Shown in pieces: positions 1-10,574 of a stretch of 64,000 nucleotides of DNA (position 1 is its first letter; each line of letters starts with the position of its first letter). The stretch comes from Lophius americanus (Eukaryota > Chordata > Actinopteri > Lophiiformes > Lophiidae): positions 14,348,501 through 14,412,500 of the forward strand of contig JBBDHG010000009.1 of assembly GCA_037951165.1 (NCBI GenBank), in the 5' to 3' direction. The notes under the pieces are model-generated. The model was not told the DNA's origin and searched no databases. It saw nothing but the letters and a program-made list of their open reading frames with translations. The position numbers and the translations under genes are program-made.

Positions 1-1850
1 ATCAGGCAGAAGAAAAAATACCTTGTCTATCAGAGCGTCTCAGCAACCAAAGAGAGTAAAGGTCCCAGCCTTTGACTGGAGGCCCATGCGTTTGGTGAGT
101 GATTAGAGGAAGTGAGTGGCTGTAGTGACAAAGTACTGACACTCACGTGACTGTGGCTTCATTGAAAGGTTGTGAAGAAAAAGCAAATCAACGTCTTCAA
201 CTGCTTAGAGCAATTCTATCTGTCTCACAGGAACTGGTTTGATTCACCCTCTGTGAGCTGTAAACCATCAACAGAGGAAATTTACTGAGGACCGTTTCAC
301 ACACAAGTGTGATTCTGCAATCCTCTATCAGATGTGCAGTACTCTCCCCTGCTAACCTATCTAACACACAACCCATTCGGTTCCTTCCTGCATTCCTTTA
401 GGAGTCACTATTTTGTCGTATTAATCAAAGCTACTATGGGCTATATAACTGATAGCTTATGTGTCCTCATTTTTAAATAGCTCTCTCTGTGTTTCTACCT
501 CACAACAAATCCGACAGCTAACGCTTTTTCCAGATATTGGTTTATACGATGAGTTTCATTTATGGACATCCACCTACAGCACTGCGGAAACAAGGGATGA
601 CATTCTTTGGTGTGGCAGATAAATCTTATTAGTATTCCTTCTTCCCTCCAGCATCGGGATTATAAACCTAATGCCTACTCATGAGAGCCGTCTTGCAATC
701 TCCATTTACAAAACAGTGCAGTTAGCGTTACAGTCTGGGCACAGCGGACGCTTTTCAAACACAGGTCGTTCACACTGAGTTCATATTGCACCCATTACGC
801 TTGCACAGTAATGCATTGTTGCAATCACCTGGTGCAGATGAGAAATAACAACTCAACTTTCAGGCTGACAGTGTTGCCCGCTCAGTTCAGAGGGGGGGTG
901 TGGTGTTCAGTCCTTCCCAGTGTCCCAGTCTCACCAGGGACTTTTTTTCTATAGCTCCTCTGTTTGCTCCTTCTCAGCTTTCCTGCAGCCTTGATGGGAA
1001 AGCAATACCTCTGTGTGTTGACTATTGTTAGATATGAAGAGAAATGTGGCATCGAGAGGTTGGTCACAGTTTGTAGATCAAAGTGAGGTCTGCAGGACTG
1101 GAGCTTTCACAGCAGAGCATCTTCCCACATGCAAGGATATACTTTATCCCAATGACATTGACTTGCCCTTGGCTCTGGGATTTCTGCATACCTGCAGGAA
1201 TGCTCTATGTATACCACCTGCCAATCACATCAAATGAATATTCAACAAGGTCTTCAAATGAATATTTAACAGTTTGTAACTGAATGAAAGCACATAACGG
1301 TTACACTGGAAGGCTTAGGATGCCACCCTACACCTGACTGATTCCTTTCATCAATGATTTTAAGGCTGCAGGAATGCTTCTCCAAACCGCTTGGACAGAA
1401 CAGAAACCATCCTGCTAAATGGTTTCTTTTACAAACATACATTGTGACGAGATTGGAATGTTCATCCCTGGTTCTGGCAGTGCAGCTGGGCCTGCAGACG
1501 CTTAGACTCTCAGCAGTAATAACGTTCTGTCGAAATGCCACAGATTATCTTCCTGCCAGAAGTGACTCCGATAGAAAGGGATTTGGGTCCGGTTGAAATG
1601 GGTTCCCATCACTACAGAGCTGGTGCCGGCAGAGGGCGGCCGCCGTGGCCCGGTTCAGGTAGGAGAATTTCGGTGACTGGGCCGTTTTACTTCTCGGTCC
1701 TATCCAGGACCAAGCAAAGCTACAGTCTCCTTACAAAGCGTGACATTTCAGATGACACGTTTCTCTCTGGCATGGAAATGAAATGCATTTCCACCTGCAC
1801 CTACCGGGTGTACGGGCAGATGATGCCACATTTACCGGCTCGGTGACGGT
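1..1850. other. Non-coding sequence, no gene recognised
   Basis: I see no exon with convincing borders and no protein similarity here. Open frames are short and overlap on both strands. Around 1620-1660 the sequence becomes CpG-rich, including a NotI-like GCGGCCGC, which together with the Myb-site cluster just downstream may be the edge of a promoter for a gene outside the window. Confidence 0.5.
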
Positions 1851-1854
1851 GTAC

Positions 1855-2163
1855 TAACGGTTTTATAATAACGGATCTCATGATTCATAGCGTGTCAGAT
1901 GGCTTAAGCAATCAGGCCTGCAGGTAACGGTTCGTTTTCAAAACCCTATGCTGGAGATCTAACGGGAAATCGTGTACGACATTTTACAGCAATAAAGCAA
2001 CATCCGGTGACCGGTCCGGTGAGAGACCCCAGATCCCTTCATGCAGACTTCTCTCAATTCTAATGGAAATTCTAGTGTCGCCTTCACGTTACTCACAGGT
2101 AACGGTTCCGACACACGTTTCCTGAATCACACAGCCGCCGACAAGACTCACAGCATCCCGTTA
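1855..2163. promoter_or_regulatory. Cluster of six TAACGG (Myb-type) sites
   Basis: TAACGG occurs on the plus strand at 1855, 1869, 1925, 1960 and 2100, and on the minus strand at 2158-2163 (seen as CCGTTA). Another copy lies at 1295. TAACGG fits the vertebrate MYB consensus YAAC(G/T)G. The surroundings are relatively CpG-rich, so a promoter or enhancer is plausible, but no transcription start or target gene can be assigned from sequence alone. Confidence 0.4.
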
Positions 2164-2303
2164 AATGGTGTTACATACCGCATAGATGAACGTCCCTTAT
2201 CTCCGTCGGTGTGACGTGATATTAAAGACCGACGTCGTTCTGACAGACGGACAGCAGCGGACCCGCCGGTGGTAGTAGCGCCTGAGACCGGAGGGGGGAG
2301 GTA

Positions 2304-2331
2304 GAGGAGGAGGAGGAGGAGGAGGAGGAGG
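2304..2331. repeat. (GGA)n microsatellite
   Basis: This is a tandem run of GGA/GAG triplets. On the minus strand it would read as a poly-serine tract inside a short open frame, which I regard as an artefact of the repeat. Confidence 0.85.
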
Positions 2332-2589
2332 GATGGATGGAGTGGGAGTGGAATATAAAGAGGGGATTTAAATGGTCCCCTGGTGGTGTGGTGGAGAAAT
2401 ACAGGAATATTCCAGAGACAGGTGTGATGAACTCGGACAGGGAGTAAATTAAAAAAAACTGCATTTAAAGTGTTTAAATGTATGATCAGCTGATATTAGC
2501 TATGTCTAATAACTAACTACCAACGTCATATCGTAGCAGAGACATTAGTGAGGAAGAAAGTCCCCCCTCCTCCTCCTCTGGTCCTAATT

Positions 2590-3060
2590 GTTACCTCTGC
2601 CAAAGAGGTTGAGTTTTTAACTTTACAGGTGGGTTGGATGATCTGTTTGTCAGCAAGACTATATCAAGAACTAATGGACTTCTTTCATTTGATTTTCCCC
2701 AGGTACATACGCCATAACGACGTTTGAAACGGACGCTACTGCAGTTTTTTTGTTGTTGTGATAACTCATAAAGTCATTGATTGATTTGCATAGAATTTTA
2801 CCCAGAGGTGGGTTTTGGAAAATATGTCATAACTTTACCTTAATCATTGAGAGAAGCTTTTTGCAATTACTAGAGTCAAATAGTTTGTTGGAGTCTTGGT
2901 AAATCTAGTGGCTGGAAGTTACTCCTAAATTAGTGGATGAAACTGAAAAACAACTAAATAAAGGGATCTATTTGATTTTGATCACAATGCTGTCTACCTT
3001 GGGTAGGGGGATGCCTTAGAGGCGGTTTGCTCTCTCGGAGTGCTTTGTAGTTCACATCTT
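2590..3060. repeat. Degenerate dispersed teleost repeat
   Basis: The left end reads CCTCTGCCAAAGAGG and the right end carries GCCTTAGAGGCGG followed by TCTCGGAGTGCTTTGTAGTT, a weak inverted arrangement of the CCTTGGCGGAGG motif common in fish non-autonomous repeats. The right part, from GATCACAATGCTGTCTACC at about 2980, matches 5712-5780, next to the repeat-protein locus, with only a few differences. No coding capacity is seen. Confidence 0.5.
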
Positions 3061-5480
3061 TCCCTCTCCACTCTGTTGCATGGGTTCAGGTACATCATCT
3101 CACTGTCAGCCTGCCTTTATTTTGCAGATCTTGTATTTATGGGGTGTGTCACAGAATGAATATGAAAACACAAAAATCCATTTCATGAATATATGAAAAG
3201 CTTTTTTTTTTGCGTTGTTTTACTTGAATTAGGGATGTTTCAATTAAGCACTTTGGGGTTTATTCCCTCTAACCTACTGCATGACTCAGCAGAAATGTTA
3301 TGAACAATAGCTGACCTATTTCATTATTTCGTTTGTTATTAGTTTTCCCAAAAATGAGAGAAAATGTAATGACCTAATTTGTCACTTAGATTGTATAGTA
3401 GCAAAGCTGGTTTCTTAGCAACTAAAGGCATACAAAGAAGTGAAATCAACCAGTAATAAGTAACGACCTCCTCTTACACTCCTGTGAAGTCGGGGAGATC
3501 TTAGTGCTTTCTCTACCTCTTCCCTCCGTCGTTAACAGGTGAATTTCATGGAATTCACTATTGCCTTTCTGCTACGAAAGCAAGCACAAAATACTCAGGC
3601 TCTCCCACCGGAGGTGCATTTCATTGAAAAGGTTCTAAAGGATCACTTTAAGTTGTCTCTGTAAATTGTAATTGTTAATTGCATATAACAATTGTTCAAT
3701 TTTCAAAATGTTTGAAGTATAAACAAAATGCTTAGAATCCCCAAAATATAAAAAGACACCTCTCCAGCAAATTGATATGGAAGCAGATAGTGGCCATGGT
3801 AACAGATGTAATGATATAATTATTGCAATTAACAACTGTCTTCTCAGTTGTTGTTTTTTAATCCTTTGATGTCCCTACCAAGAAAAGAAAAACTGGAAAA
3901 AATATTTCTTTGCACATTTCATTCCTTTTTCGGCATTTTTGAAAAGAATATCTTAGACACTAAATTTACCATCAAATTACAAATTGTTCAAGCATGTTTT
4001 TAAATTGGAAAAAAAAAATCTAATTTCCAAAAAATGATTTAATGATGAAATTTTGTGTTCCAAGGAAAAAAGTCCATTTTAATTAGATAAGCTCAACCTT
4101 TTGGTAAAGCATGTTTTTAGAAAACTATTTCGTCCTTATTATAACTTAATTGGCTAAACCAAATTACATTGTTCTAATAAGCAAGTCCTCACATGTCTTA
4201 ATATGCCGAGAAAATCCTACTAATTAGATCAATCTTTTACGATAGCCACAGGTAATACCTCCACCTCGTGGCCCCTTTGACCTCTGGTCTATCCAATGGC
4301 TCCATCCTTGGCACCTTATCTTCAGCATATGCATGCTGATCACTGGATCATATTATAAACAGGTCCAGTTTAGTAGCACACATTTTTAGTAAGAAATAGT
4401 GACTCAAAATGTGCTCGACCAAACAGTCGAGCATGACATTAAAGGGTTCATCTTCATCATCAGGAGTCTCACAGCTGTAGCAACTGATTTAAGAAGAAAA
4501 TGGCAAATCAAGGAATTTCCATGATTGAATTGCCCATCAGATTCTATTTCAATCAAGGTTTAACATACGCAGAAAGTTTTTATTTTTTAGCTGACATCTT
4601 AAGACCAGGGTGCGCATGTTGCCATGGCAACACTGGAAGTCAATATGTGCAGTTTCCTAATGGTGGATAACAGTTTTCTCAAGCATAATTCACTTTATAT
4701 GCTGTAGCTTTGGAGACTGTGTTTGTTGAGGTCATTAATAGGTTTAATGTTTCATGGACAGGAAAGCATGAGACTCCGGTTACAAAATAAAGTGGGAATT
4801 TATTCAGTTTGTATTGCCACTTTAATAAAAAGAAAAAAAGGAGTGAAGAAGTAGAATTGAACGGAGAACTTTCTCATTCTGAGCACACTGTAAACCACCA
4901 CGCCAGCCTGAATGAACAACAGTTCTGTGGTGTCTCTCAGTTTTTTGCCATATCCTATAGGTGAATTAATTTTGTTGATGGTACATGTTTTTTTAGAGCA
5001 TTTTAAATAACATAAAATTACAAGCCATTTGGAGCGGTGACTTCCAATTGTGGCGACTATCTAAAGAGCGCCATAGACTTATTGCCAGCCTCTAAATAAA
5101 CTTCCAAATAACTCTCGAAGAATCTCTCAAATAATAGTCGCCATAGTCAATCCTCTCCTGCACCTACAACTTCAGCGTCTCCGTTCAGCCCACTGAGCCC
5201 CACACTCTACCCCCAAAGGAACATCAAAGGAATCAAATGAACATCAGAGGAATAAAAGGCAGATAATGGACATAGTTTCAAGAGAGTGCCTTGTCACATT
5301 GTGAAATGACAACACCAAACAGCTCTTTATGTTCTTATTTTAATTGTTACTAAACATGTAATATCACCAAAATGTAATAACCTGTTGATATGCCAAAACC
5401 TACCTCTGGGTAAAATGTCATGCAAATCAGTCCATTTGTTTTTATATGATCATTCTGACAAGAACAATGACAATAATGAT
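3061..5480. other. AT-rich intergenic DNA, nothing recognised
   Basis: This stretch has no exon, RNA gene or transposon that I recognise. It is AT-rich with many homopolymer runs and short shadow frames on both strands. Confidence 0.5.
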
Positions 5481-5484
5481 GAGT

Positions 5485-5790
5485 TTACCTTAGCAGAGGT
5501 AAAATCAAATATGTCTGAAAGCGGTGCATTACTCTCTCTAGAAGCTTAGGTCTAAGACGCATGACAATAAGGACAGAAGAATGGTTCCAGAGAATTTGTG
5601 AAGTACTGAGACAGTTTGTTGTAGGTTTTGGTAGCATTAGGTGCCGGAGATAACTCATAAATGGAGGAATCTTTCTGAAATTGTCTTTAATAAAATTATC
5701 TAACTGATTCTGATCACAATAATGTCTACCTTGGGTGCTGCTTTGCCTCGGCGGAGGATTTCGCTCTCGCATAGTGCTTTATCTAGTTGT
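5485..5790. repeat. Second copy of the 2590-3060 repeat family (partial)
   Basis: Bases 5712-5780 share GATCACAAT.ATGTCTACCTTGGG and the CCTCGGCGGAGG...AGTGCTTT block with the copy near 2980-3050. It abuts the stop codon of the minus-strand repeat protein, so that gene's 3' UTR, if transcribed, lies in this element. A variant polyadenylation signal ATTAAA on the minus strand is at 5686-5691. Confidence 0.45.
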
Positions 5791-7227
5791 CTAGTCCAGT
5801 ATCTGTTTTTTGTCCTTGGTATCCCAAATGTCTACCTCGACCATCATCAGCAGGGCCTCAAGCTCTTCAACATCTACTTTCCCAAATTTGATCTTGTCCC
5901 TTGGCTGCCCAGGTGCATTGGAGTTGAATTTCGTAGCACCAACTAGTATGTCATTCCCCTGTTTCATCTTAACTTGCGGGTTCAGCGCCTCTATCACTTC
6001 ATTCTGATGAGCAACCTCGTCTTTTTCTCTCAATTTGTAATTTATGGTCAAATTTTCTTTCTCCATTTCCTGCAGTCTGGACTGAAGATCTTCCACAAGT
6101 TTGTTTGGGTTTTTCTTATTGTCCCCTTGCTCCTCAGGTGTAGGGTTTGAATTCTTACCACCAGCTAGTATCACCTGCCCATACCTTGTCTCCAGCTGCA
6201 ATTTCAACTCCTCTATCACTTCCTGGCAATGAGCTATCTCTGTGTCTTTCTGTCTGATTGTCTCATCTCTGTTCAGAATTTCTCTCTCTACTAACATCAA
6301 CCTGGATTGAACATCTTCCACAAGTATCTTAAGGTTTTTGTTCTCATCCCTGTGCTCCCCAGGGTCAGTGCAGTTGGAATCCTTAGCACCAACAAGTATC
6401 TCCTGGCTATGCCTCATCTCCAGCAGCCGTTTCAGCACCTCTATCCACTGCTGGTGAATAGCAATCTCAGTCTCCTCTTTGACCAAGAGGTTTTCTGCGA
6501 GCCAGGAGTCAAGACCTTCCAAAATTAGCTTCAGGCGTTTGTTCTCATCTCTTAACACCTCCAGTTCCATGTCATGCCCATTCTTACTGTCCCTCATTTG
6601 ACCCTCAAGTGGACACATGCGACCGTCCAGAGGAGTGTTAGAAGGCTCTAGGCCCATGTTTTGGAGATGATAGGATTCTTGTGATGGAGTAGCACTGAAA
6701 TAATTTACACCTATGGGTTGGTGGTGGTACACTTCCTGTGAGAGAGCCGGGGTGAAATAATTTAGATCCATAAGTTGGCGTTGATACACTTCCTGTGATG
6801 GAGAAGGGGCAAAATAATTTTGACCGACTGGCTGTTGGTGGTACACTTCCTGTGATGGGGCAGGGGCAAAATAATATACACCCATTGGTTGGTGATGGGG
6901 CACTTCCTGTGACAGTGCGGTGGCAAAATAGTTTAGACCCAGAGGTTGGTGGTGGTAGACCTCCTGTGACGGATCGGTGGAGAGATCATCTTCACCTATG
7001 GGTTGGTGGGAGTACATTTTCTCTGAGGAAGCAGCAGCAAAATAACTTAAATCAATTGGTTGGTGGTGATACTCTTTCTGTGATGGCTCAGCAGTGAAAT
7101 CATTTACACTAATGGTCTGTGTGGGGAACATTTCCTCTGATGGGGCAGCGGCAAAGTGATTTACATCCATTTTTTGGTTTTGGTACACTCCCTGTAATGG
7201 AAAAGGGACAAAATAATGTATACCCAT
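5791..7227 (-). CDS. Unrecognised repeat-built protein: ten 19-residue units then coiled-coil repeats
   Basis: This is a single open frame of 478 residues with no homologue I recognise. Residues 1-190 are ten tandem 19-residue (57-bp) units with consensus near MGVNYFAPAPSQEVYHHQP; the aromatic YF, the SQE and the YHHQP core are best kept. Residues about 220-440 hold three units of roughly 67-76 residues rich in Glu, Lys, Leu and Gln, each starting near RDENKxLK and ending near ILVGAKxSN, with heptad-like spacing typical of coiled coil. A partial fourth unit (VDVEELEALLMMVEVDIWD) ends the protein. There is no signal peptide or membrane segment. Upstream in the same frame an eleventh 19-residue unit carries a TGA, so the ATG at 7227 lies within the repeat array and the true gene may be longer or decaying. 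It could be a large exon, a young lineage-specific gene, or a pseudogene fragment; function is unknown. Confidence 0.5.
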   Translation of the reverse strand: MGIHYFVPFPLQGVYQNQKMDVNHFAAAPSEEMFPTQTISVNDFTAEPSQKEYHHQPIDLSYFAAASSEKMYSHQPIGEDDLSTDPSQEVYHHQPLGLNYFATALSQEVPHHQPMGVYYFAPAPSQEVYHQQPVGQNYFAPSPSQEVYQRQLMDLNYFTPALSQEVYHHQPIGVNYFSATPSQESYHLQNMGLEPSNTPLDGRMCPLEGQMRDSKNGHDMELEVLRDENKRLKLILEGLDSWLAENLLVKEETEIAIHQQWIEVLKRLLEMRHSQEILVGAKDSNCTDPGEHRDENKNLKILVEDVQSRLMLVEREILNRDETIRQKDTEIAHCQEVIEELKLQLETRYGQVILAGGKNSNPTPEEQGDNKKNPNKLVEDLQSRLQEMEKENLTINYKLREKDEVAHQNEVIEALNPQVKMKQGNDILVGATKFNSNAPGQPRDKIKFGKVDVEELEALLMMVEVDIWDTKDKKQILD

Positions 7228-7642
7228 GGGTCAGTGGTGGTAGACTTCGTGTGACAGATCAACTGTGAAATACTCCTTAATAGTACCTGATAAGTGATTC
7301 AATTATCCTTAGACTTTGTGATGATGGCTCTGGAACTGACGTCTTGCGACAATGAAGTTGGTTTTTCCGCCTGAATATACAGACCTGCTTTGATCCTAAA
7401 CCTGCAAAATCACTGGTGTGATGACATAATTTGATCCTTGATCTCAAGCTTTGATCTCTCTCTTGCTGTTGTGGCTGATGAGCAAAGCCGAGTCTTTGGT
7501 ATCGTGCATTTGAACAATCTCTGTGTCTTTCTCTGTTATTATTAATGTTGTCCTTGGTATCAGAGATTTCTTCTTTGACCTTCATCAACATGGCCTCAAT
7601 GTCTTTCACATCTACTCTACTCACCAAAAATGAAGGGAACAC
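7228..7642 (-). pseudogene. Upstream broken part of the repeat-protein locus
   Basis: Reading the minus strand, 7619-7535 encodes RVDVKDIEAMLMKVKEEISD, clearly related to the C-terminal VDVEELEALLMMVEVDIWD of the 478-residue frame. A frame change follows, after which another frame reads a KDTEIVQ-type coiled-coil piece like the KDTEIAH of the main frame. Next comes a spacer and a 19-residue unit (EYFTVDLSHEVYHH) interrupted by TGA at about 7233. So coiled-coil and 19-residue units both continue upstream but are broken. The apparent first seven residues (MFPSFLV) come from a Tc1-like transposon end. A spliced structure that skips the stop cannot be excluded. Confidence 0.45.
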
Positions 7643-7835
7643 TTAAAACTAAACATCAGATCTCGATGAAAGAAAGATTGAAGTTGAAAATCTTTGATAT
7701 GTGTGATGTGTGTAGTTCGTTGTGAAAAAAATCAGCTAATGAAAGTCAATGGAAACTATAATCATGAACGCAGTGAGGTGTTAATTCTACATCATGACCA
7801 AAATCAATCAGAAAAAACTGAAATCACAGGCTGAT
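7624..7835. mobile_element. Terminal part of a Tc1-like transposon
   Basis: It starts with AAAAATGAAGGGAACACTTAA, which resembles the terminal inverted repeat of a widespread fish Tc1-like family, and ends near ACAGGCTGATCC, an inner motif of that family. No transposase remains, and the element is cut off by the LINE fragment that follows. It marks the 5' boundary of the repeat-protein locus. Confidence 0.5.
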
Positions 7836-8700
7836 CCATCATTCCATTTTCTTCAGCTTATCCAGGATTGGATTGTGGTGGTAGCAGGCTAAGAAGGGAT
7901 TTCCAGACATCCCCTTCCCCAGCAACACTCTCCAGTTCATCCTGGGGGATCCCAAGGCATTTCTCAGCCAGAAAAGATATTTAGGCCCTCTGGCGAGTTC
8001 TGGGTCTATCTCGGAATCTCTTACCAGTTGGACGTGCCTGAAAAACCTCCACCGGGACCCGTCCTGGAGGCATCCTAATCAGATGCCTGAACCACCTCGA
8101 CCTTCTCCTTTTATACAGAGGAGCAGGGGCTCTACTCAGAGTTCTCTCCATATGTCTGAGCTCCATACTCTATCTCAAAGGCCGAGTCAAGCCACCCTAC
8201 AAAGGGAGCTTATTTCAGCGACTCGTATCCTCGACTTCATTCTGCTGACTCTAATACCGGACGCTTCACAGTCAGCTGAACAACCGATCCAGTGCACACT
8301 GGAGGTCACGGACTGATGAGGCCAACAAAACCATATCATCTGCAAACAGCAGCAATGCAATTCTAAGCTCCCCAAAACACTCTTCTCTTGCCTGAAGTTC
8401 TGCCTAACAAACAAACGCAACTCTCACTTTGGTTATACGGAAACCGGATGGCCCGTAGCAATAAGCCCATTGTCCTATACAATTATGGTACCCCCCAAAG
8501 GACCAGGAGACACGGTCATAGGCCCTCTTCAAATCCACAAAACACATGTAGACTGGATGTGCAAATTCCCATGACCCCGCAAGCAAGCCTGCAAAAGTAA
8601 AAAGTTGGTTTGACGTTCCACGACCAAGACAGAATTTGCATTTTTCGTATTAAAATTGAGGTTCGACACTCAGTAGAAGCCTCCTTTGTTTTTTTTGGTC
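7836..8700 (-). mobile_element. Degenerate LINE, reverse-transcriptase and 3' part
   Basis: Minus-strand translation gives reverse-transcriptase pieces: a GRGTSNQLFTFAGLL block followed by HPVYMCFVDLKRAYDRVSW (around 8630-8510) and, nearer the 3' end, RWFRHLIRMPPGRVPVEVFQ (8090-8030). Frames are broken by stops and shifts. The 3' end (7836-7970) contains CAGCAACACTCTCCAG and recurs at 36660-36815. This is an inactive non-LTR retrotransposon common in teleosts; I do not settle the clade. Confidence 0.7.
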
Positions 8701-8749
8701 ACAAAATGTCAACTTTCTACTGGTATGTGATCACCAGACACTATTGAAT

Positions 8750-9225
8750 ATCCGACTTTCCACCGAAAAATTGGTGAGGTTAAATATTTGTGGACAGAAT
8801 GCATTCCCTCCACCTTTTCGGTCGGGAATACCTGCTCACCTCCGCTATGTCCATGATCCATCTCCCCAGAGAAAGCGCGTCAAGCGCCACCGTACACAGC
8901 AGATTGTTGGTGAATCTTAAAGCTTCCCTATCTCCTGGGACAGACCAGAGGATTCATCATGGCATTCTGGTACATAACCATTGTGTCTTCTGCCGCTCTC
9001 TGGAACCCGTTGGCACCTGGCTGGTACCTGTTGTCAGATCGGTTAAGTAGATCCAGCTCCATCGCCTCAATTCACCCCCGTCACCGCACGAGAGGTGTGA
9101 ACGTCCAAAATATCCGGCCGCTGGGACGGGTGCCCCGGACAGTAAATTTCCCTGGCCCCCTAGCCTACCAAGGTAGCCCTTGTAAACGCAAGAAAAGATA
9201 TTCACACTGGAAGATTTAGCAATGA
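8750..9225. other. Unassigned segment between two LINEs
   Basis: This segment is more GC-rich than its neighbours. On the minus strand a 44-codon open frame (9062-8928) contains RYQPGANGFQRAAEDTMVMY, which looks protein-like, but I cannot name it. It may be the 5' part of the adjacent LINE, another repeat, or a processed-gene scrap. Confidence 0.3.
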
Positions 9226-9389
9226 CTGGACTTCCTATGCGTAAATGAAAGTAGGCTTAGTTTAGATGAGTCAAGCTGTTTCTCTGAACTTTTACCGCTT
9301 GATTGCTCATAATTCAACATTCACATGAATGATGACTGTCCATCATTCTGGTGCTTTTAGATCCGACAGCTGCTTTCAACACAGTAAAC

Positions 9390-10574
9390 CAGGGGTTCTC
9401 AAACTATGGTACAGCAGGCTTCCTCTAGTGGTACGCAGAGGAATCTCTGAAATTGCCTACTTTTACTGAATTAAATAAGATTAGTTTAAACACATATGTT
9501 GAAAGAGAGCATAGCCCTTTTAAGAGAGCTTGTGTGTGTATGAGGGGTGGTCGAGCGAGAACAAGAGAGAGAGTGGTGCTGAAGCATAAGTGAGTGTGCG
9601 ACAGGAAAAAGACAGTGTTAGCAGAGAGTTTGGAGCAACTAATTGGTTTTGTATGTGTACAGCAGGGCACAGTGGTCTGAAATAAAGGCTGAAGCTTCCA
9701 AGAGCCCGTGGAGTTTCTTTTGGGGTGTTTTACTGCCGCTGGTCAAGGGTAAGCGGGTTAGTTCTGAAGGAGAAACTTCAGCCCTGAAGTATATAGACAA
9801 ACATTGTTCTTGTTCCCCGACCACAGTCTGGAACCCGAACAGGAAAGGCTAACACGTATTATACTATCAAAATACTATGATGTAAGAAATGAAAATATTG
9901 TAACCATGAGATAAATTAAATAGGTATTAAAATAAGTGAAGCCGTTACTGTCGTATTTTTGTTCATTCGTCCATCAGCCTGCTACGTTGTCAGGTTGTAG
10001 CGCGCGCCAAGCCGTTACAAGCTAAACTGTGAGGACAAGAAGACAGTAAGCGGAGGAAGCTAAAATTACGAGTGGTTTAATAACAATGCAATCCTGGCTT
10101 CAAATGGGAACTTTTAGGAAGAGAAGTGTGGATCAGGAGGAGAATAATGTTAACAGTGTTATAAAAAACTGCAGTGGAAGACCGTGAACACAGCAGCATC
10201 CCTAAAAGATCAGCATCAACCAACAGCGAAAAAAAGTAAGAAGATATGACTCAGGTCACACCACATTCAAAAGAACCTACATTTGTTATTGTACTTACCT
10301 TCTCTGTGTGTGTACTCGTTGTGTGTGAGGGGCTATCCATTACATTATGAACATGTGAATGAGTTTAAGTGCCAGATCTAGTGCTACTCCTTCGCACTGT
10401 GTGTGGCTGTGGCTGATTAGTCAACGATAAATAATATTCTTATTGTAAATATATTTTCCTCCTGTTGGAACTACGTTTAGCTGAATAGGGTTACCTACTT
10501 CAACTAATGTAATTTTACATGGGGTTAGGTGGTGTTCTGAGGTGGTACGCGGTGTAAAAAGTTTGAGAACCATT
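9390..10574 (+). mobile_element. hAT-type DNA transposon inserted in the LINE
   Basis: The left end is CAGGGGTTCTCAAACT and the right end AAGTTTGAGAACCATTG, an imperfect terminal inverted repeat of a hAT family. The flanking 8-mers are CAGTAAAC (9382-9389) and AAGTAGAC (10575-10582), matching at 6 of 8 positions as an aged 8-bp target duplication. Removing the element and one flank restores the LINE frame across the junction. Inside, 10086-10290 reads as the N-terminus of a Buster/ZBED5-like hAT transposase (MQSWLQMGTFRKRS ... KKVRRYDSGHTTF) with two in-frame stops. It is therefore a deletion derivative of an autonomous element. Confidence 0.75.

Noticed and set aside
1535..1846. 103-codon plus-strand open frame in the CpG-rich area
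   Set aside because: No domain or known similarity, no confident splice context, and overlapping frames elsewhere; kept only as part of a possible promoter region.
2222..2464. 80-codon minus-strand frame with a poly-serine tract
   Set aside because: The serine run is simply the (GGA)n microsatellite read backwards.
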